Below, piece by piece: positions 1-7,844 of a stretch of DNA of 64,000 nt. Each line of letters begins with the position of its first letter. The first letter of the stretch is position 1. The translations under genes were made by a program, and so were the position numbers. The notes beneath the pieces are model-generated. The model saw nothing but the letters and a program-made list of their open reading frames with translations, was not told the origin of the DNA and searched no databases. This DNA is from Hwangdonia seohaensis (lineage in GTDB: Bacteria > Bacteroidota > Bacteroidia > Flavobacteriales > Flavobacteriaceae): NCBI RefSeq assembly GCF_031932625.1, contig NZ_JAVSCK010000004.1, positions 248,001 through 312,000 on the forward strand, written 5' to 3'.

Positions 1-56
1 GCTTGTGTTAATGTAACAGTTAACAGTAAGGTGATGATGAGTGATAATGCCTTCAT
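1..56 (-). CDS. 5' end of a secreted protein gene (partial)
   Basis: Read on the minus strand from an ATG at 56, the sequence encodes MKALSLIITLLLTVTLTQA before leaving the window. This is a short basic start, a hydrophobic core and a likely signal-peptidase region, so the product is probably exported. Only 18 full codons are visible and the mature protein cannot be identified. The region upstream of its start (57-247) holds an AT-rich leader and a heptamer repeat tract. The signal-peptide shape supports a real gene, but so short an open frame could be chance. Confidence 0.5.
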   Translation of the reverse strand, partial: MKALSLIITLLLTVTLTQ

Positions 57-165
57 GATTTTATGGTTTTAATGGTTTAACACTTCAAATATCCAATTGT
101 AAAGCAGGTTTTAACAATTGTTGTTACCCAACTGTAGATTTTTTATGATGAATTGTTTTTTGCTT

Positions 166-186
166 GAAGACAGAAGACAGAAGACA
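166..186. repeat. Heptanucleotide tandem repeat, GAAGACA x3
   Basis: Three perfect head-to-tail copies of GAAGACA, followed by a partial fourth. The tract lies about 110 bp upstream of the minus-strand start at 56. It resembles two longer heptamer tracts in the window, at 1694-1728 and 49737-49792. Confidence 0.75.
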
Positions 187-247
187 GGAGTCTGGCGAAC
201 GGTAAGGGGTAGAAGTTGTGAGTTTGCAACAGCTTTGGCAAACAGGT

Positions 248-353
248 GCGTTAGGGATTGAAATGGAAATCCTTTTTTGAGACACGAAAAAAAGATTGTA
301 TTGGAAAGCCCGACCCCGCTTCGGGAGCCTCAGCGACCAACGGGGTAACGCCC
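248..353 (-). repeat. GGGCGTTA...TAACGC interspersed element, copy A
   Basis: Read on the minus strand it begins GGGCGTTACCCCG, forms a CCCCG...CGGGG hairpin, continues TCGGGCTTTCCAATACAATC and a T-run, then a short loop, an A-run, GGATTTCCATTTCAATCCC and TAACGC. The ends GCGTTA/TAACGC are inverted. It starts 4 bp after the stop codon of the DUF58 gene and points in that gene's direction. Other copies lie at 7611, 14115, 27894, 36782 and 48124. The function is not known; a 3' UTR or terminator-like role is an inference from position. Confidence 0.85.
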
Positions 354-357
354 GAAT

Positions 358-1689
358 TTACAGCAGTCCTCTTGCCTTAATTTCCAGATATTTGTTAATG
401 GTATCGATGGTGAGGTTTTCGGGTGTGGTTAGTATGGAATAGATGCCGTATTTTTTGAGTTCGTTGACGATTAAACGTTTTTCGAAATCGAATTTCTCGG
501 CAATCACCTTGTCGTAAATTTGCTGTACGGTTTCGGCTTTTTGGGTAATTAAACTGTTTAACTCGGTGTTTTTAAAGAAAATAACCACCAATAAATGGCT
601 TTTGGCAATGGCTTTTAAGTAGGGCAGTTGGCGGTTTAAGCCGTCGAGGGTTTCAAAATTGGTGTACATTAAAATAAGGCTTCGTTGGGTAATGTGCCTT
701 TTGATATTGCCGTAAAGTCTGCTAAAATCGCTTTCGTGAAAATCTGTTTTTACGTTGTAAAGCGATTCTAAAATAAGCTGCATTTGAGAACTTCTTCTTT
801 GGGCAACCACGATGTTTTCAATCTTTTTGGAGAACGACAGCATGCCGGCTTTATCGTGTTTTTTTAGAACCACATTGCTGATAACCAAGGTGGCGTTAAT
901 GGCGTAATCTAAAAGGCTTAAGCCGTTAAAAGGCATTTTCATAACACGGCCTTTATCGATGATGGAATAGATGGGTTGCGATTTTTCGTCTTGAAATTGA
1001 TTGACCATCAACTGGTTGCGTTTTGCCGTTGCTTTCCAATTTATGGTGCGCAGATCGTCGCCCAAAACGTAATCCTTTATTTGTTCGAATTCCATGGTGT
1101 GCCCCAGTCGGCGGACTTTTTTAAGGCCGTATTCGAGTGCGTTTTGATTGATATTTAAAAGCTCGAACTTTTTTAATTGTTTAAAACTTGGATATGTTGG
1201 CACCATGGCACCGTGGTTAAAAGTAAAGCGTTTTGATACCAATTTTAAAGCAGAAGAGGCATAAACGTTTAAATCACCAAAATGATATTCGCCTCGCTCC
1301 GTTGGTTTTAAATGATATTGAATTGATTTTGTTTTTCTGGGGGCAATCGCGTCTTTTATTTTAAAATCCCGCACTTGAAATTGCTCGGGGATTTCGTCAA
1401 TAATTTCCAAATAAATGGAAAACGGATAGTTGTTGTTGATGTTTAAATCGATAATGTTTTTATCGCCGTTTGAAAATTTATCGGGTAAAATCCTGCGGGC
1501 TTCGATTTTATTTTTTCCAATAAAAACAATGAGAAAATCTAAAACAAAAAGTAAAGCAAGCACTAAAATGGAGAGCTGTGCGATGTTAAATAACAACGGC
1601 ACAAAATAACTTAAACCAAACAATACCACAATGCCAATGCCTGCGTAAAAGAATCGGGGTTGTATGTAGAGTGGTTTAAAGAGTTTCAA
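358..1689 (-). CDS. DUF58 domain-containing protein
   Basis: 443-residue membrane-anchored protein of the DUF58 family, usually encoded next to a MoxR ATPase; the biochemical role is not established, but such pairs are thought to act in protein maturation or envelope stress. Two hydrophobic helices lie at about 13-31 and 37-57. The family signature GDDLRTINWKATAK is at 210-223, followed by a von Willebrand A-like half with an aspartate near YSIIDKG. The start is TTG: in-frame stops in the heptamer repeat immediately upstream rule out an earlier start, and the N-terminus fits the family. Last gene of a minus-strand operon after MoxR, with an 88 bp gap that contains the repeat. Confidence 0.93.
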   Translation of the reverse strand: MKLFKPLYIQPRFFYAGIGIVVLFGLSYFVPLLFNIAQLSILVLALLFVLDFLIVFIGKNKIEARRILPDKFSNGDKNIIDLNINNNYPFSIYLEIIDEIPEQFQVRDFKIKDAIAPRKTKSIQYHLKPTERGEYHFGDLNVYASSALKLVSKRFTFNHGAMVPTYPSFKQLKKFELLNINQNALEYGLKKVRRLGHTMEFEQIKDYVLGDDLRTINWKATAKRNQLMVNQFQDEKSQPIYSIIDKGRVMKMPFNGLSLLDYAINATLVISNVVLKKHDKAGMLSFSKKIENIVVAQRRSSQMQLILESLYNVKTDFHESDFSRLYGNIKRHITQRSLILMYTNFETLDGLNRQLPYLKAIAKSHLLVVIFFKNTELNSLITQKAETVQQIYDKVIAEKFDFEKRLIVNELKKYGIYSILTTPENLTIDTINKYLEIKARGLL

Positions 1690-1693
1690 TTTT

Positions 1694-1728
1694 GTTAGAA
1701 GTTAGAAGTTAGAAGTTAGAAGTTAGAA
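1694..1728. repeat. Heptanucleotide tandem repeat, GTTAGAA x5
   Basis: Five perfect 7 bp units between the MoxR and DUF58 genes. On the coding (minus) strand the unit reads TTCTAAC and ends 4 bp before the TTG start of the DUF58 gene. Since every unit contains TAA and seven is not a multiple of three, the tract blocks all three upstream frames. It occupies the place where ribosome-binding and leader sequence would be. Confidence 0.9.
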
Positions 1729-1777
1729 GTTGGTGCGAACTATGGCTGAAAACTGTTGAATGTGTAATGCCAACTAA

Positions 1778-2848
1778 TTACCGCGGTATCTCAACAGTTT
1801 CAATAATTTGTTTAATAATTTGTTTGCTCGATACGCCTTCCATTTCGCGTTCGGGTGTTACAATAACCCGGTGGTGAAGCACGGGGATGGCGGCGCGTTT
1901 AATATCTTCTGGTGTCACAAAATCGCGACCGCTCATGGCTGCAAATGCTTTACTGGATTTTAGTATGGCAATGGATGCCCGTGGCGATGCGCCCAAATAT
2001 AAAAACCGATTGTTACGTGTGGCGACAATAAGTTCCGCGATGTATTTTAGCAAATGTTCTTCAACCAAAATTTGGGTAACTACATGTTGATACTCCGTAA
2101 TTTGTTTGGCTGTTAAAAAGGAGGAAACGGTATCGGTTTTCTCGGTGTCTCTTAATTGGTGTTCTCTCGAAAGGATTTCAATTTCTTCATCTAAATTTGG
2201 GTAATCCACATCAATTTTAAACAAAAAACGGTCTAATTGCGCTTCGGGCAATCGGTATGTGCCTTCTTGTTCTATGGGGTTTTGTGTTGCCAGAACCATA
2301 AATGGCGCATCTAATTTATACTTGTTACCGTCAATGGTTATTTGTTGTTCTTCCATCACCTCAAATAAGGCCGCTTGGGTTTTTGCCGGTGCTCTGTTAA
2401 TTTCGTCAATTAAAATCATATTTGAAAAAATAGGGCCTTTTTTAAATTCGAATTCGGAATCTTTTAAATTGAAAACCGAGGTGCCCAAAATGTCACTTGG
2501 CATTAAATCGGGTGTGAATTGAATGCGACTAAAACCGACACTAAACGATTTTGCCAATAGTTTTGCAGTAATGGTTTTGGCAACACCTGGAACGCCTTCG
2601 ATAAGCGAATGCCCTTTGGCCAAAAGCGAGGCGATTAACATATCTACCATATCTTTTTGCCCAACGATGACTTTACCAACTTCTTGCCTTATTTTTTCAA
2701 CACTGCTTTGAAGCGCGGTTAAATCCAATCGGTTTTTAAATTGTAAATCGTTACTGTCTTCCAAAACACTATCGTCTATTGATGATACTGTGCTTTCAGG
2801 TTTGGGCATAACATCCTGATGGTCCTTTGGGTCTTTGTTTTCGTCCAT
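1778..2848 (-). CDS. MoxR family AAA+ ATPase
   Basis: 356-residue cytoplasmic ATPase of the MoxR subgroup (AAA_3 plus lid domain). MoxR proteins are regarded as chaperone-like ATPases working with VWA or DUF58 partners. Walker A GVPGVAKT is at about 85-92 and Walker B ILIDEINRAP at about 145-154; an arginine-finger region (QLDRFLF) and a sensor-2 helix bundle follow. The first 45 residues are acidic, polar and probably disordered. ATG start 2 bp after the DUF4350 stop, so the two are probably translationally coupled. It sits in the order SpoIIM, DUF4129, DUF4350, MoxR, DUF58. Confidence 0.95.
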   Translation of the reverse strand: MDENKDPKDHQDVMPKPESTVSSIDDSVLEDSNDLQFKNRLDLTALQSSVEKIRQEVGKVIVGQKDMVDMLIASLLAKGHSLIEGVPGVAKTITAKLLAKSFSVGFSRIQFTPDLMPSDILGTSVFNLKDSEFEFKKGPIFSNMILIDEINRAPAKTQAALFEVMEEQQITIDGNKYKLDAPFMVLATQNPIEQEGTYRLPEAQLDRFLFKIDVDYPNLDEEIEILSREHQLRDTEKTDTVSSFLTAKQITEYQHVVTQILVEEHLLKYIAELIVATRNNRFLYLGASPRASIAILKSSKAFAAMSGRDFVTPEDIKRAAIPVLHHRVIVTPEREMEGVSSKQIIKQIIETVEIPR

Positions 2849-2850
2849 AA

Positions 2851-4056
2851 TTATTTTAAATAAAAAGCTTCAATAAGCTTGTTGAGTTGTATTAAGTTGT
2901 CTTCAAAAAACTCGTTTTTTGTGCGCAACCAATTGATATAATCGATTAGTTTTTTAACGTCTTCTTTTTTCTTTCCTGTTTTCGAGACTAATTTTACTAT
3001 AAACTCTTCGTTTAAAACAGCAGTGTCCATATTAAAATCGGTACGGATGCGCTCCAAAAAATACGTTATTTTTTTGTCAATTAGGTTTTTATGATCTTGG
3101 GTTTCAAAGTATAAATTAGAAATCGTTTTAACAAAAGCAACAGTTGTATTTTGTAAAGGTTTAATAATTTTAATGATGCGCTGTCTCCGTTTGGCGTTAA
3201 AAATCATAAACAAAAGCCCAAAGATTAAAGTGGTGTACCACGCCCATTTAAAGGATAATTGCTCTAAAAACCAACTGAGATTTGATTCTTTTTCCACATT
3301 GCCATCATATCCCGTTTGTATTTTGGTGTACGAGTCAAAATACACATCATTTTCCGGTAAATAGGAAATAATGCCTTCGGCATATTTGTATCGGTCTTCT
3401 TTTAAAAGATTGTAATTGGTGAACGCTTTGGGTTCTAAATGCAGGTATATATTGCCTTTTCCAAAAGGCGCACGGATAAAGTTTACGTGTTTGTAATCAA
3501 TTTTAGAATGCCCTAAAACGGTGTGATTTACAGTGTCGATTTTTGAAAAATAATTGTCGCCTTCATTTCTGTCGATAGCAATATCATTCAAATTAAAATA
3601 CTTTAAAGATTGATACGATATGCTGTCTTTCGTGTTTTCAATATAATCGATATCAATATTTAAGGTGTCGTGAATTTTTTGGGCAAAGTAATAATCCGAT
3701 ATAAAAAGGGTGTTGCCCGAATCGACAAAATGCAATAATTCATCAATAGAATCGTCTTCTATATAATCCGAATTCCCGATGATAATAAAGCTGCCTTCGG
3801 CGATATGATCGCCAAAGCTATCTTCGGAATGTGCTTGCAAATAACTCGCCGGTTGGTGGTAAACCGTTCTAACTTTATGGTTTTTAAAAAGTTTAGGTAA
3901 TTCTTTGTAAAATATGCTAACACCGTAGGGTTTGTTGCTTTTTTCGTTAAATGATTCTTCCCAATCCACCGTTTTGGTCGATTTGATACCAAAAGCAATA
4001 GCAGCCGTAATTATTAAAGCGGCGATAATGAAAAGTATGGGAAAGGTTTTTTTCAT
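2851..4056 (-). CDS. DUF4350 domain-containing membrane protein
   Basis: 401 residues. An N-terminal helix (about 5-23), a long soluble domain (about 25-265) and a second helix (about 272-287, followed by the basic stop-transfer AKRRQR) predict a periplasmic domain and a cytoplasmic helical tail. The soluble part resembles DUF4350, which has a glutamine-amidotransferase-like fold related to GldG-type gliding or ABC auxiliary proteins; no catalytic triad can be assigned by eye. It lies between DUF4129 and MoxR, as in many Bacteroidota and Actinobacteria MoxR loci. The function is unknown. Confidence 0.85.
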   Translation of the reverse strand: MKKTFPILFIIAALIITAAIAFGIKSTKTVDWEESFNEKSNKPYGVSIFYKELPKLFKNHKVRTVYHQPASYLQAHSEDSFGDHIAEGSFIIIGNSDYIEDDSIDELLHFVDSGNTLFISDYYFAQKIHDTLNIDIDYIENTKDSISYQSLKYFNLNDIAIDRNEGDNYFSKIDTVNHTVLGHSKIDYKHVNFIRAPFGKGNIYLHLEPKAFTNYNLLKEDRYKYAEGIISYLPENDVYFDSYTKIQTGYDGNVEKESNLSWFLEQLSFKWAWYTTLIFGLLFMIFNAKRRQRIIKIIKPLQNTTVAFVKTISNLYFETQDHKNLIDKKITYFLERIRTDFNMDTAVLNEEFIVKLVSKTGKKKEDVKKLIDYINWLRTKNEFFEDNLIQLNKLIEAFYLK

Positions 4057-4147
4057 CAGATAGTTTCTGCTGTTTTTTTATTGGACTGATGTAATATTAA
4101 CGGGGTCATTTATTTTTAAGAATTAACTTTAAGATATTAATATTTCA

Positions 4148-4873
4148 TTATTTAAACTGATTTAAAAGCGTTGTAAAATTATGCTTTGCTTTGTTGTATT
4201 CATCAGTATTCAAAGGGAATTCGCCATACCAAATATAATTGTACAAATACGAGGCGTAAGCAAATTTTTTACTGAATGGTTTTTCGCTTATTTCATTCAA
4301 ATACTCAGCATTGGTTTTGTCGTCTTCAAATTTTATATGGTTTTTTATGCTCAATGTTTTTAAAACGAGCAAATAATAATACCTGATGGCCAGCCTAAAA
4401 TCATGGTCTTTTTCAGCATTTAAGATGAGGGTGTCAATATCTGCGTTTTCAATATTTTCGGCAGTAATATCTTCGTAATGGGTAAGTTTTCTGTTTTGTT
4501 TTGTAGAAAACAAACCGGTGCCACCTTCGTTAAGCAAAACATAAACCAAATAGATTACGGCAACAGCTAATGCCAAATAAAACAACCAAGCAAAAGGGCC
4601 AAGGTTGATGCTGAAACCATCGGCGTTATTCTCATCTTTTTGTGTTGGTTTGCCGTTTTTATAATCTTCATATTTACCCGAACCACTTGGTGTTTGGTTT
4701 ACAATTTCCCTGCCTTCGTAATTGTATTTTCTGCTGGAATAGCGTGCTTTGAAATCGTCGTCGAATTTTCGAATGTACTCCGGTTCTTGAACCGTGGAAA
4801 CCCCAAAAACACTTTGAGAACTTGTAACACTCAAAAGCAAGAAAATGATAATATATAATCGATTTATTTTCAA
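4148..4873 (-). CDS. DUF4129 domain-containing membrane protein
   Basis: 241 residues: signal peptide about 1-25, a polar periplasmic stretch, one transmembrane helix at about 94-113, then a cytoplasmic DUF4129 domain with the pattern DFRLAIRYYYLLVLKTLS followed by T-N-A-E-Y. DUF4129 is often found with transglutaminase or MoxR/DUF58 systems; its role is not known. The start is TTG, overlapping the SpoIIM stop as TTGA on the coding strand, which indicates coupled translation. No ATG lies in frame near the N-terminus, and the signal-peptide-like beginning supports this start. Confidence 0.85.
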   Translation of the reverse strand: MKINRLYIIIFLLLSVTSSQSVFGVSTVQEPEYIRKFDDDFKARYSSRKYNYEGREIVNQTPSGSGKYEDYKNGKPTQKDENNADGFSINLGPFAWLFYLALAVAVIYLVYVLLNEGGTGLFSTKQNRKLTHYEDITAENIENADIDTLILNAEKDHDFRLAIRYYYLLVLKTLSIKNHIKFEDDKTNAEYLNEISEKPFSKKFAYASYLYNYIWYGEFPLNTDEYNKAKHNFTTLLNQFK

Positions 4874-5859
4874 GCAAACGAAGGTTTTAAAAGTGGTACA
4901 CGCGTGATTTCCCTTTGCACCTTAAACGGGTAAATTAAGTAGTAAAAACTGATTATGCCGAGGGTAATTATAATAATGCCAACCGATAACCAATGCGGCA
5001 TAATATTGGAATAGCGCGTTACAAATCCTTCTAAAAAACCGGCAAAAAAGGTAAACGGAAAGGTGCTTATTAAAATTTTCACGCCAATTTTTGCACCGTG
5101 TTTAAACGAGGTATATCTGGAATGCGTACCCGGAAATAAAATACTGGCACCGAGAATCAATCCTGCGGCACACTCGATAACAATGGCAAAAATTTCCATA
5201 GAACCATGAATCCAAATCCCACGAACGCTTTCCCAAAACACGCCCTTTTCATAAAAGAAATACTGGAAAGAACCCAGCATAATACAGTTTTTAAACATAA
5301 TATAAAGTGTGCCAACGCCACCAAAAACCCCTAAGATAAAAGCAATAATGCCCACCCGCAGATTGTTAATGGTAATGCCAATAAAACTACCCCAATTGCT
5401 GCCGCTTTTATAAACCGCAACAGGGTCGCCAGCTTCAATATTTTCCAACGACATGTTTACATAATTATCGCCTAATATGGAACGGACAAATTCGCCATCG
5501 TTGGCGGCCGAAATCACACCAATAAACGTAAAGGTGAAAAAAATGATAAAAGCGATATAAATAAATTTTCGATATTGATAACAAATTAATGGCACTTCGG
5601 TTTTCCAAAACTCGACAAATCTGTTGGTGTTTTCGCGTTTGGTTTTGTAAATTTTTTGGAATGCCTTGGCTGCCAACTGGTTTAAATACACAATCACCTT
5701 ACTTTTAGGGTAATAGGTTTGTGCATAAGCCAAATCGTTAATTAAATGGATGTATTGCGAGGCGAGTTCGTCGGGGTCTTTAAAGTCATTATTAAAAATA
5801 GCCTGCTCGAAACTCAACCATTTTTCCTTATTTTGTTTGATGAATGAAACTTCCCTCAT
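4870..5859 (-). CDS. SpoIIM/DUF95 family integral membrane protein
   Basis: 329 residues of the stage II sporulation protein M family (DUF95), which also occurs in non-sporulating bacteria. A soluble N-terminal helical region (about 1-95) is followed by about six hydrophobic segments, including the conserved HGSMEIFAIVIECAAGLILG stretch typical of the family. In this context it is a membrane component of the MoxR/DUF58 locus and nothing implies sporulation. First gene of the minus-strand operon, with an ATG start. Its start and the RDD start at 5884 diverge across only 24 bp, so both promoters must be compact or lie inside the neighbouring gene. Confidence 0.9.
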   Translation of the reverse strand: MREVSFIKQNKEKWLSFEQAIFNNDFKDPDELASQYIHLINDLAYAQTYYPKSKVIVYLNQLAAKAFQKIYKTKRENTNRFVEFWKTEVPLICYQYRKFIYIAFIIFFTFTFIGVISAANDGEFVRSILGDNYVNMSLENIEAGDPVAVYKSGSNWGSFIGITINNLRVGIIAFILGVFGGVGTLYIMFKNCIMLGSFQYFFYEKGVFWESVRGIWIHGSMEIFAIVIECAAGLILGASILFPGTHSRYTSFKHGAKIGVKILISTFPFTFFAGFLEGFVTRYSNIMPHWLSVGIIIITLGIISFYYLIYPFKVQREITRVPLLKPSFA

Positions 5860-5883
5860 ATATTTGATAAATTAAAATATAAA

Positions 5884-6603
5884 ATGTCAGAGTTACAAAT
5901 TAACACGACCCAAAATGTAAAAATAAAATTCACTGCCGCAGGTGCAGGCGAACGTTTATTAGCATTTATCATAGATACCGCCATAAAAGTTGGGTATTTG
6001 TTGGTTTTAAATTGGACCTTCGGTGCTTTTGAAAACATGGATGAATGGTCTCAAATTGCCATTAATACGGTGTTGAGTTTTCCGGTTATGTTTTACACCT
6101 TGGCTTTAGAATCGCTTTTAGAAGGGCAAACTATTGGCAAACGCGCCTTAAAAATAAAGGTTGTAAAAATTGATGGATACCAAGCGTCCTTAGCCGATTA
6201 TGTGGTACGATGGTTTTTCAGAATTGTAGATGTCTATATTTTCGGCCTCGGTTTTTTCGTAATCATGTTTAGCAAAAAACAACAGCGATTGGGCGATATG
6301 GCAGCAGGAACGGCCGTTATCGCTTTAAAGGATAAAGTAAACATCAGCCATACCATTCTAGAAAACTTAAAAGCAGATTACAAACCAACCTATCCCAATG
6401 TTATTAAACTATCCGACAACGATGCCCGTATTATAAAGGATACCTTTACCGTGGCGAGGACCTCAAAAGATTATCAAACCTTAATAAAGTTGAGGAATAA
6501 ATTAGTTGAAGTGGTTGGGATTAAAACCGTAAAGCAAAAAACAGATATCGAGTTTATTGATGTTATTTTAAAAGATTATAATTATTACACACAAGATATG
6601 TAA
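5884..6603 (+). CDS. RDD family membrane protein
   Basis: 239 residues. An RDD domain occupies about 15-150 with the usual motifs: A-G-x-G-E-R near the first helix, EGQTIGKRALKIKVV after the second, and RRLGDMAAGTAVI (here QQRLGDMAAGT) after the third. The last ~80 residues are soluble and helical. RDD proteins are small polytopic membrane proteins, a few of which are proposed Na+/H+ transporters; the role here is unassigned. It is divergent from the SpoIIM gene, the usual partner in MoxR/DUF58 loci, so it probably belongs to the same system. A 4 x 90 bp tandem repeat starts 2 bp after its stop. Confidence 0.9.
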   Translation: MSELQINTTQNVKIKFTAAGAGERLLAFIIDTAIKVGYLLVLNWTFGAFENMDEWSQIAINTVLSFPVMFYTLALESLLEGQTIGKRALKIKVVKIDGYQASLADYVVRWFFRIVDVYIFGLGFFVIMFSKKQQRLGDMAAGTAVIALKDKVNISHTILENLKADYKPTYPNVIKLSDNDARIIKDTFTVARTSKDYQTLIKLRNKLVEVVGIKTVKQKTDIEFIDVILKDYNYYTQDM

Positions 6604-6604
6604 G

Positions 6605-6957
6605 CAGAGAGCCACTTTTTCCTTTTCGGAAAAAGTGTGCGAATCGCTTACCCTGAGCGAGTCGAAGGGTCTTTTTAAAAGGAAGAGTATGGTTCAGAGA
6701 GCCACTTTTTCCTTTTCGGAAAAAGTGTGCGAATCGCTTACCCTGAGCGAGTCGAAGGGTCTTTTTAAAAGGAAGAGTATGGTTCAGAGAGCCACTTTTT
6801 CCTTTTCGGAAAAAGTGTGCGAATCGCTTACCCTGAGCGAGTCGAAGGGTCTTTTTAAAAGGAAGAGTATGGTTCAGAGAGCCACTTTTTCCTTTTCTGA
6901 AAAAGTGCGCGAATCGCCTGCCCTGAGCGAGTCGAAGGGGTTTTTTAAAAGAAACTA
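6605..6957. repeat. Tandem repeat, 4 x 90 bp, hairpin-rich
   Basis: Four head-to-tail 90 bp units start at 6605, 6695, 6785 and 6875. The first three are almost identical; the fourth has diverged and is truncated. Each unit has a perfect 10 bp stem (CACTTTTTCC/GGAAAAAGTG, loop TTTTC) and an imperfect palindrome CCCTGAGCGAGTCGAAGGG, followed by TTTTTAAAAGG. Because 90 is divisible by three, open frames run through the array on both strands; these are not considered genes. The CTGAGC..AGTCGAAG core recurs at 17538 and 53300. Confidence 0.95.
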
Positions 6958-7002
6958 ATCTAATTTTAACCAATCGATAAACCTAATTAATTTAGTAAAA
7001 CC

Positions 7003-7605
7003 ATGTTTCATACTTTAGATATTATAGGAACCATTGCCTTTGCCATTTCCGGCGTTCTCGTTGCCATTAGTAAAAAAATGGACTTATTCGGTATATTAAT
7101 TATTGCCTTCGTAACGGCAATTGGCGGCGGTACATTACGCGATTTGCTTATAGGAAACACACCCGTAAGTTGGATGCGAGACATGACCTATACTTACGTT
7201 ATTTTAATTACAACTGTAGTTACCATTCTTATTAAAAGTAAAATCGACTACCTGCGCACCTCGCTGCTTTTATTCGATACCATTGGTATTGGTTTATACA
7301 CCGTAGTTGGTGTAGAAAAAGGGATTTCAGCAGGTTTAAACCCCATTATTTGTATTGCGTTGGGTACCATTTCGGCCTGCTTTGGAGGCGTAATACGCGA
7401 TATTCTGTGTAACGAAATACCGGTCATTTTCAGAAAGGAAATTTATGCCACAGCCTGTATATTGGGCGGGTTGTCTTATTTTTTAATCCGAAAATTGCCC
7501 ATTGATAATAATGTTGTTTTTATCATTGCCGGTTCCGTTGTGATTATTACCAGATTATTGGCCGTTAAGTTCAAAATCGCTTTACCAACAATTTATAAAG
7601 ATTAA
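7003..7605 (+). CDS. TRIC-family (UPF0126) trimeric cation channel protein
   Basis: 200-residue integral membrane protein of the bacterial TRIC/UPF0126 family: two homologous halves of three helices each, plus a seventh helix. The conserved glycine-rich motifs are visible in both halves: AIGGGTLRDLLIG (about 41-53) and ISACFGGVIRDILCNE (about 124-139), which form the kinked pore-lining helices. Known homologues form trimeric K+-permeable channels; a glycine transport role has also been proposed. The ATG start gives an N-terminus at the first helix. It stands alone between the 90 bp repeat array and repeat copy B. Confidence 0.92.
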   Translation: MFHTLDIIGTIAFAISGVLVAISKKMDLFGILIIAFVTAIGGGTLRDLLIGNTPVSWMRDMTYTYVILITTVVTILIKSKIDYLRTSLLLFDTIGIGLYTVVGVEKGISAGLNPIICIALGTISACFGGVIRDILCNEIPVIFRKEIYATACILGGLSYFLIRKLPIDNNVVFIIAGSVVIITRLLAVKFKIALPTIYKD

Positions 7606-7610
7606 TTAAT

Positions 7611-7830
7611 TTTGGGCGTTCCCTACGCTCATACCTACAAGGTTTCCACTTCGGCAAGCTCAGTGCGGACAAAACCTTGCAGGATCGCTTCGGTCGGGCT
7701 TTCCAATACAATCTTTTTAAAAACAACATTCAAAAACACAGGCGTCGTGGCAACCTGTACACGTTTAGTTTAAAACATAATGTATGGCTTATACTGTTTT
7801 AAAAAGGATTTCCATTACAATCCCTAACGC
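7611..7830 (+). repeat. GGGCGTTA...TAACGC interspersed element, copy B (with nested repeats)
   Basis: Begins TTTGGGCGTT 5 bp after the TRIC stop and ends AATCCCTAACGC. The left stem region carries an inserted hairpin (ACCTACAAGGTTT ... AAACCTTGCAGG) with a CTTCGGCAAGCTCAGTGCG motif. The loop between the T-run and A-run holds a degraded copy of the CGTGGCAAYCTG repeat seen at 18238. The arms GGGCTTTCCAATACAATC and GGATTTCCATTACAATCCC are intact. Confidence 0.85.
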
Positions 7831-7844
7831 AAACGTACTGCAAA

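Noticed and set aside
4870..5859. Sporulation function
   Set aside because: SpoIIM homologues are common in non-sporulating bacteria and no other sporulation gene is present.
6605..6957. CRISPR-like array
   Set aside because: The units are contiguous 90 bp copies with no unique spacers, and no cas genes are present.
6563..6973. Open frames on both strands through the 90 bp repeat array (136 and 107 codons)
   Set aside because: They exist only because the repeat length is a multiple of three; the encoded peptides are the repeat translated, with no start context.
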